Part shown: in pieces, positions 16,502 through 21,682 of the stretch
How the letters are laid out: the number at the start of each line of letters is the position of its first letter
Numbering within the stretch: position 1 is the first letter of the stretch
Assembly (NCBI GenBank): GCA_036939355.1
Contig: JALLAP010000256.1
Coordinates: 1-21,682, forward strand
Length of the DNA stretch: 21,682 nt
Direction: 5' to 3'
Source of the DNA: Thalassiosira profunda
Taxonomy: Eukaryota; Bacillariophyta; Thalassiosirophyceae; Thalassiosirales; Thalassiosiraceae
Position numbers and translations under genes: made by a program
Notes under the pieces: model-generated
Seen by the model: the letters and a program-made list of their open reading frames with translations, nothing else
What the model was told of the DNA's origin: nothing
Databases searched by the model: none

Positions 16502-17804
16502 TCATGTCCACTCCACAAGCCCAACCAGGTTTTTGCCCAGCTCCGAAAGCGAATCTTCTTCGTCTGCGTTGGGGCCGTCTTCTGCATCTCTTTCATCGCC
16601 TTGCTCGATCCAACGATCGCCTACCCGCGGCGGCCTCCTCGCCCGCCAATCCTCCAACTGCCTCCGGATGAAGTCCCGATTTATTTCCACGTCGGGGAGG
16701 AAGGAGCAGTACACTACCGCCCTGGCGCCCGACGTTCCCAGCGCCCCCGCGTCGATTGTTGCGTCGGTGCACGGATCGTTTCGGTAGGCATTGGCGTGAG
16801 GTATTCGATTGTCCCAAAAGACGGCGCTCCCGGCCCTCACGGGGACGTGTTCCATTCGATCGAGAAGATCGCGGTCGTGCGACGGACTGATGTGGACGTA
16901 TTCTCCCACGCAGGAGGGCGGATGCGATGTTTCAGCATCATTGTTCGAGGAGTTGATTGATCGACGTCCCTCCCGCGCCCACCGTTGAAACTCGCGGTGA
17001 AATCCTTTCGCGGCCTCGAAGCCACCCGTATTTGGTTCTAGGTTGTCCGTCAACGATACAAAGCATTGGATCGGCCTCCATTTCGTTTTCGACGTGGCGT
17101 CGTGGAACGTTTCGGGGCAGCAGTCGAGGTGCGGCGTCAGCGATCGCTGGATGGGACGGCATCGCTTCTTCTTCTTCTTTGTTTTCTTTGCGATATGAGT
17201 TGCAATTTGCCCTGTAGATTGATGTTCATCGTTTGATTCGTCTCTCTGTTCGCTCTCGAGTTGTTTCCCGATGCTCTCGGCAAGTTCCGTCGGTATCCGA
17301 TAGCCTATGCGGTCGATGTACTTCGTTGTTTGATGTGCATTCATGTCTTGTGAGTGTGTTTTTCTTTTCATATGCGCAGCCGACCGAACCATTTGCAATC
17401 TCTCTCACCATGTATCCTTTGTTTGAATCGAAGGGCCCGAACGGATGCCACTCAAACATTGCGTCGTCGCTTATGCCCTCTCCATCGTGGCAGTATGCCT
17501 CCCGCCACAGCTGCCGCGTCATGGCAAACAATCTAGGGTTGGTTGCCACTTTCATCTTCCACTCCGGGTAAAACACGTCGAGGACGCCACCGGCGCCGTT
17601 GGTGGAGCTCGCCTCGACCAACCCCCGCCCCGTCTCTGGCAAATTGTGCACGTCCACTCCCAATTCGTCCATCAGAGTGTTCGCCAGTCCGCGCCGTGCC
17701 TCGGCCAGCTCGTCGGGCGATAAGACGGAGTCCACGACGAGGATGCCATCACGGCGGTAGGCTGCAATCTGGTCCGGCGTCAGGGGATCACCTGCCAGCG
17801 CCAT
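16502..17804 (-). CDS. Phytanoyl-CoA dioxygenase (PhyH) family Fe(II)/2-oxoglutarate oxygenase
   Basis: Two exons, 17804-17409 and 17320-16502, separated by an 88-nt phase-0 intron, give 404 aa. The N-terminus (LTPDQIAAYRRDGILVVDSV) is the typical PhyH opening. The iron-binding HxD is H196 and D198 (TPHLDCC), and the distal His is H307 (FWDNRIPHANAYRND). R332 (ARAVVYCSF) is a candidate 2-oxoglutarate ligand. The sequence between FNTGG-like NTGGFEAAKGFH and WDNRIPH fits the jelly-roll core. A Lys-rich insert (KKTKKKKKRCRP, about 177-188) sits just before the HxD motif and is unusual; it could be a surface loop or a nuclear signal. Substrate unknown: family members hydroxylate acyl-CoAs, small metabolites or halogenated compounds. 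The C-terminal ~50 residues are acidic. Confidence 0.85.
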
Positions 17805-17942
17805 GTTGGGTGGGAGAGTAGCGGCTGGGCGGCGGCTCCGCAGGGCGGGCTCCGGCGGGGATGTGGAGTGGAATGTGAGGGACGGCTGGATGGAGGGAAG
17901 GAGTCTTTGCAAGCCCCCCGCCCGCACAAAATTGTTGCCCAC
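17805..17942. promoter_or_regulatory. Short divergent promoter spacer (PhyH / TCF25)
   Basis: At 138 bp this is the shortest divergent spacer in the window. It is G+C-rich with a GTGAGGG-GGCTGGATGGAGGG run (about 17875-17898) that resembles GTGAGTGAGGGTTGGATAG at 5190-5208. No TATA box was seen. Confidence 0.4.
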
Positions 17943-20224
17943 ATGAGCTCCCGCGCCCTACGCCGCCTGCGGGAGGAGAAGGAGGCGGCCGCCCTGGCCG
18001 AAGAGGAGGGATCGGGCGAGGAGGAGAGCTCGGAAGAGGAGGAGGCCAGGGGCGGGGCGTTTATGGACATGCTCGAGGAAGAGTCCTCGTCAGAGGAGGA
18101 GAGCGAGAGCGACGATGACGATGGCGACGCCCCCCAGATATCCGCCTCGCCCGCCAAGCCGAAACAGGGCAAGCCCAAGAAGCCGCCGAAGGAGGAGGAG
18201 GATCTCGACGCCATCCTCTCCGACCTCAAAATCCAGAGCAGCCAACCCGACGCCGCGGCGGAGGGAGAAACCTCTCCCAGCGGCCCGCCCACCATACGCT
18301 CCTTGTTGCTCTCCAAGAAGAGCGGTTACGACGTGCAGGACCTGGACTTGGACCACGCCAGTGAGTAATATGTTGAGCGGTAATTTTGCCATTCCTGCAG
18401 TGCATCAACTCACATCACGTGCACATACCTACGATATCAAAATTAGTGCGCTCCCTCCTCGGAGGGGCCGCGGGAGGAAACCCGCACATGGGAGACGACT
18501 TCATGGATGCGCCACCACCGCAGCAGGGGCGGAGGCAGCGGGGTGGCCAGCCGAGGGGGCGGAGGACGCTGGCCAAAAAGTACCTGTTTGGCAAGCCGCG
18601 GACGGAATGGGGCAAGCCCCCGAGCTTCGTCGGTGGGGGGATCGGTACCAAGGAGCTGACCGCGGAGGCGGTGGAGGAAGAGAGACACGCCTGGAGCGTG
18701 CCCTGGCCGTACAATCTGAATGAGGGGGGCGAAGAGGATGCGAAAAGCGACAAAAAGGACGATGCCACCGCGATGCCACACTCCAAACAACGCTGGTACA
18801 CTCTCCAAATGAGCGACACGTATACGGAGCACAACTACGTCTACCAAGAGATGCTCTCCCATTCCCCCCAGGCGGGAGCGCAGGATCCAAATGCCCTTGC
18901 CATGTTCGTGGCCGACCACCCGTACTTCGCCGAGACGATCCTGCAACTCGCGATGGTGCTATTCTACGTGAACGACCGCGGGAAGGGGAGCGACTTGCTG
19001 CGGAGGTGCATGTTTTTGTTTGAGACGGCGCTGCCCTCGAACGTGCTTCCGGGGAACGACGACGGCGACAATGGCAACGGAGGGAGGGAGATTCTGATGG
19101 ACGTCGATCGCCAACCCAACTCGGGGTTGTTCGCCGCCCTCTTCCGCATCATGCAGACTTCCGGCATGAGCGGATGTCACGACAGCGCCCTGGCCACGGG
19201 GCGGTTCCTGCTGTCGCTCGATCCGCTCCGCGATCCGATGGGGGTGCTGTTGATTTTGGATTACTACGCCCTCGCCAGCCGGCGGACGGTGCTGGCTGTG
19301 GGTGAGGGTGGGGAGGTCGAGGCGGGGGCGGCCTTCATTGTCAATCTGGTGGAGTCGGACTTGATCGCGATCCACTTCAAGGACCCGCTGACCGACCGAC
19401 ACCATCGCTGTCGCCTGTTGGACATGCCCAACTGGGCGTATTCGTATGCGCTCGCATTGCACAGGCTATCTCTGAACGAGGATGGCGACTCCAAAGAATC
19501 GTACGAAGAGCGTGCCCAGGAGGCACTGGTTGATGCTCTGGAGAAGTTCCCGGTGATCTTGCCCAAGCTGTTGACGATGAACAAGATCAACACAAAAGAC
19601 AGATCCTTCAGGATGGACTGGCCGGCGATCCTGCACCATTTCGGCGGGGACTCCGACGAAGCGAACGTCTCGCGTAATGTCGAGGAGCGCGTCTCGAAGG
19701 CGAGTGGGGAGCATTTGGTGCGAATCTTCGTGCAACGGTGCCACAAGTTATGGAAGGAGGATTCGGTGGTGCTGTGGATGTACCAATGCGCGGAAAGGGT
19801 GGTCCAGAAGCGCCTTGCTGGGGCAGAAAGCGACGCAAGCATGCCGCCCATGTCTTCTACTTTCTCGCCCGCACTGGCCCGCTACGCTCAATGCGATCCT
19901 TCGGAGTATGAGGATGCGTTCCGCACCTTTCCTCCTGAGGCCATCGCACTTGACCCCAACATCGTGGCTCCCGCGATGGCGCTGGGACCTGGTCGACGTG
20001 GAAGAATCTTCAGACGGGGCCAACAGCAACAGCGTGGTGGTGCTGCTGCAATGGCTGGAATGGATGGACAGGACCCATTGGAGGCCGTGCGGCAAATTCT
20101 GGGACTCGGCAACGGTGGAGAGGCCGCCCCTTTGGATCCGGATTCCCCATTGCTTCAGCTCTACTTGCAAAGTTTGCTTCCTTGGGCGCAAGTGGAGGGC
20201 GTACGCCCTCCGCCCGGGGGCTAA
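17943..20224 (+). CDS. TCF25: TCF25/NULP1/Rqc1-family protein (ribosome-associated quality control)
   Basis: Two exons, 17943-18360 and 18447-20224, with an 86-nt phase-1 intron, give 731 aa. The start MSSRALRRLREEK matches the conserved TCF25 opening. A long acidic Glu/Ser/Asp-rich region (about 20-65) and basic low-complexity segments follow. The TCF25 domain then includes KKYLFGKPRTEWGKPPS, WYTLQMSDTYTEHNYVYQE, FVADHPYFAETILQLAMVL, LLSLDPLRDPMGVLLILDYY, LDMPNWAYSYALALHRL and LEKFPVILPKLLTM. Family members (yeast Rqc1, human TCF25) act with the Ltn1/Listerin ubiquitin ligase on stalled 60S nascent chains. The C-terminus is Gly/Arg/Gln-rich. All the landmarks seen are intact. Confidence 0.95.
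20194..20211. repeat. Perfect 18-bp palindrome at the 3' end of the TCF25 CDS
   Basis: GGAGGGCGTACGCCCTCC is its own reverse complement and overlaps codons for EGVRPP just before the stop at 20224. In mRNA it would pair only as a tight hairpin or a dimer. Confidence 0.6.
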
Positions 20225-20383
20225 TAGAATTGTTCGTCACGCTTTGCAACGAAGTTCCTTGACTGAGTCATCTATTTGGTTACTCCTCATTTTTCTCCCT
20301 CGGTAACATCGTAAAGGGCTGCAAAATGGGTATTGCAGCCTCTTTGGTTTCTCCGGCAAGAGCTGGCACTTTCGAGACTCCGC
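20225..20383. other. Convergent 3' spacer (TCF25 / kinase)
   Basis: 159 bp between stops. T-rich on the + strand around 20275-20295. No gene or clear signal seen. Confidence 0.4.
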
Positions 20384-21682
20384 TTAAAGCTTCGGCGCCT
20401 CCTCGAGAGCTATGTGTTCGGAATCCCCATCTTCTTCCGACAGCCCTTTCGTCAGAGAAGGGCGACAGTGGTTGGAAAAATGGATACCCGCTTCCGATAA
20501 TTCTTTCATGAGGGCGGGGCGGGCGTGGCGTGACAGGTCAGAGAATAAATCATTCATGCTACCAAACGATCGTCGCCTCTTGATCCAAGTATCGCTCAGA
20601 TCGCGTGCGTCGCCCTCTCTCAAAGTGATCAATGTGCTGCGGAGGATGTCTAGCCACAGCGCCATTTTCTAGTGGAAGAGAGGAGAGGTGAGAAGTGCCA
20701 GACGACCCTGCCAGAAAGGATGATAGGCTACTCACGGGGCGATGTCCAATGTTCTCGTCAAAGCTACTCTCCATCATGCCCCGAATGGATGCGGGCCACG
20801 TTGTATCGATGAGAGGCCGGCCGTTCTCCTCCGTCACATACCGAATGAGCTCGTGCCTACGCCTGACGAATATGTATGGCACTTGCCCGGACAGCATTTC
20901 CCACAGGACTATGGCAAAGGAATATACATCAGCCTTCATATTGTACGGCTTGCGGATCAGACATTCTGGCGCCATGTACCGGGGCGATCCAGCGCCGCTC
21001 ATCTCGAACAATTCCGTGTTTGGACAGCCATCGTCGGGCACGACGCGGGCCAGACCGAAGTCGAAGAGCTTGACATCTCCGCGCACGTCGAAGCCAATAT
21101 TCGCGGGTTTGAGGTCGCGGAAGACTGGACAAGGAGAGAGGAATGTGAGGAAATGCATGCGAGAGTGAGAAAAGAAAGAGCTGTTCCGGCCATGACTCAC
21201 TGATTGAATGGGAGTGGAGGTATTCCAGGGCCGCCGAAATCTGAAAGGCTGTGTAGAAATGATACGATGCGGGCAGTTGCTGTTAGAGAGGGAAACACCA
21301 AGGCATGATGCATTACCACACATGACGTGCACACTTACCAACATTAAGGCGTTCGTCCAGCAGCGCCTTCTGACTGCCCTCCTCGTCCCCCGTGCCCCAC
21401 GTCTCGTTTTCACGCACCCGTGGCTCGGTGCCGGCCTTGCTTGCCGACCACGGTATGGCCGGCAGCATCGTGAGGCTCCGGCTCATCCTCGCCAACCGTC
21501 GGCTCTTGGCGGAGGGGGCGCGCCACTTGGACATCCGGTCGATGAGCGTCTCCTGGAGCCGGTCGATGATGAGGAAGAATCCACTGAAAGATTCACATGC
21601 GAAGTGAATTGTGTGAGCCCAACAAGTAAGTGTACGTTTGGATCGACGGCGGAGGAAAGAGACTCACCTCGGTCCGTCGGCG
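20384..21682 (-). CDS. TKL-like protein kinase, 5'-partial
   Basis: The 5' end lies beyond the right edge, so the glycine loop and catalytic Lys are not in view. Exons: 21682-21668 (partial), 21583-21339, 21248-21201, 21124-20736 and 20668-20384. Introns are 84, 90, 76 and 67 nt, GT-AG. Visible order: FFLIIDRLQETLIDRMSKW, a 60-residue basic insert, ALLDERLNV|AFQISAALEYLHSHSI, the catalytic loop FRDLKPANIGFD, the magnesium motif LFDFGLARVV, the activation segment GSPRYMAPE, and YNMKADVYSFAIVLWEMLSG. HRD reads FRD, which still keeps the catalytic Asp. The RDLKPxNxGFD pattern is one I associate with a large algal TKL-like kinase group. The C-terminal extension (~95 aa) is charged. Substrate unknown. 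Confidence 0.88.

Noticed and set aside
1..21682. CRISPR arrays, bacterial operons or prophage
   Set aside because: Spliceosomal introns, SUMO, TCF25 and a TKL-like kinase show eukaryotic nuclear DNA; no regularly spaced repeat array was seen.

Overview
The window is nuclear DNA of a protist with small GT-AG introns (mostly 67-132 nt, one of 190 nt), compact spacing and G+C-rich coding sequence. The gene content best fits a stramenopile alga, probably a centric diatom. This placement is an inference from protein features I recall as common in diatoms: a methyltransferase with a Cys/His tail, multi-paralogue secreted haem peroxidases, a TKL-like kinase with an RDLKPxNxGFD motif, and a coiled-coil membrane protein with a degenerate EF-hand. 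No marker gene or RNA gene proves it.

Fourteen protein genes were reconstructed, nine or more with introns resolved by reading frame. In order: NADH pyrophosphatase (+); conserved unknown (-); degenerate DHHC acyltransferase (+); methyltransferase/zinc-finger fusion (-); five-TM membrane protein (+); coiled-coil membrane protein (-); ribonucleotide reductase R2 (+); membrane-anchored peroxidase (-); secreted Lys-rich peroxidase (+); tandem di-SUMO (-); twin CX9C mitochondrial protein, NDUFAF8-like (+); PhyH-type dioxygenase (-); TCF25/Rqc1 (+); TKL-like kinase, 5'-partial at the right edge (-). The strands alternate without exception. Every gene therefore shares a divergent promoter spacer (138-460 bp) with one neighbour and a short convergent 3' spacer (25-299 bp) with the other.

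The most notable block is 9750-14409, a head-to-head pair of paralogous haem peroxidases. Their catalytic domains are conserved, but their N-terminal modules differ completely. One has a type II membrane anchor plus a glycosylation-sequon repeat stalk. The other has a signal peptide plus a Lys/Ser-rich, silaffin-like stretch. They share a 460-bp promoter region that holds an 11-bp inverted repeat.

Three places (around 10033, 11166 and 15023) show a perfect 72-bp direct duplication around one N. These are almost certainly assembly joins of overlapping contigs. Removing 73 bases at each restores the peroxidase and SUMO reading frames. No tRNA, rRNA, CRISPR array or autonomous transposon was seen.
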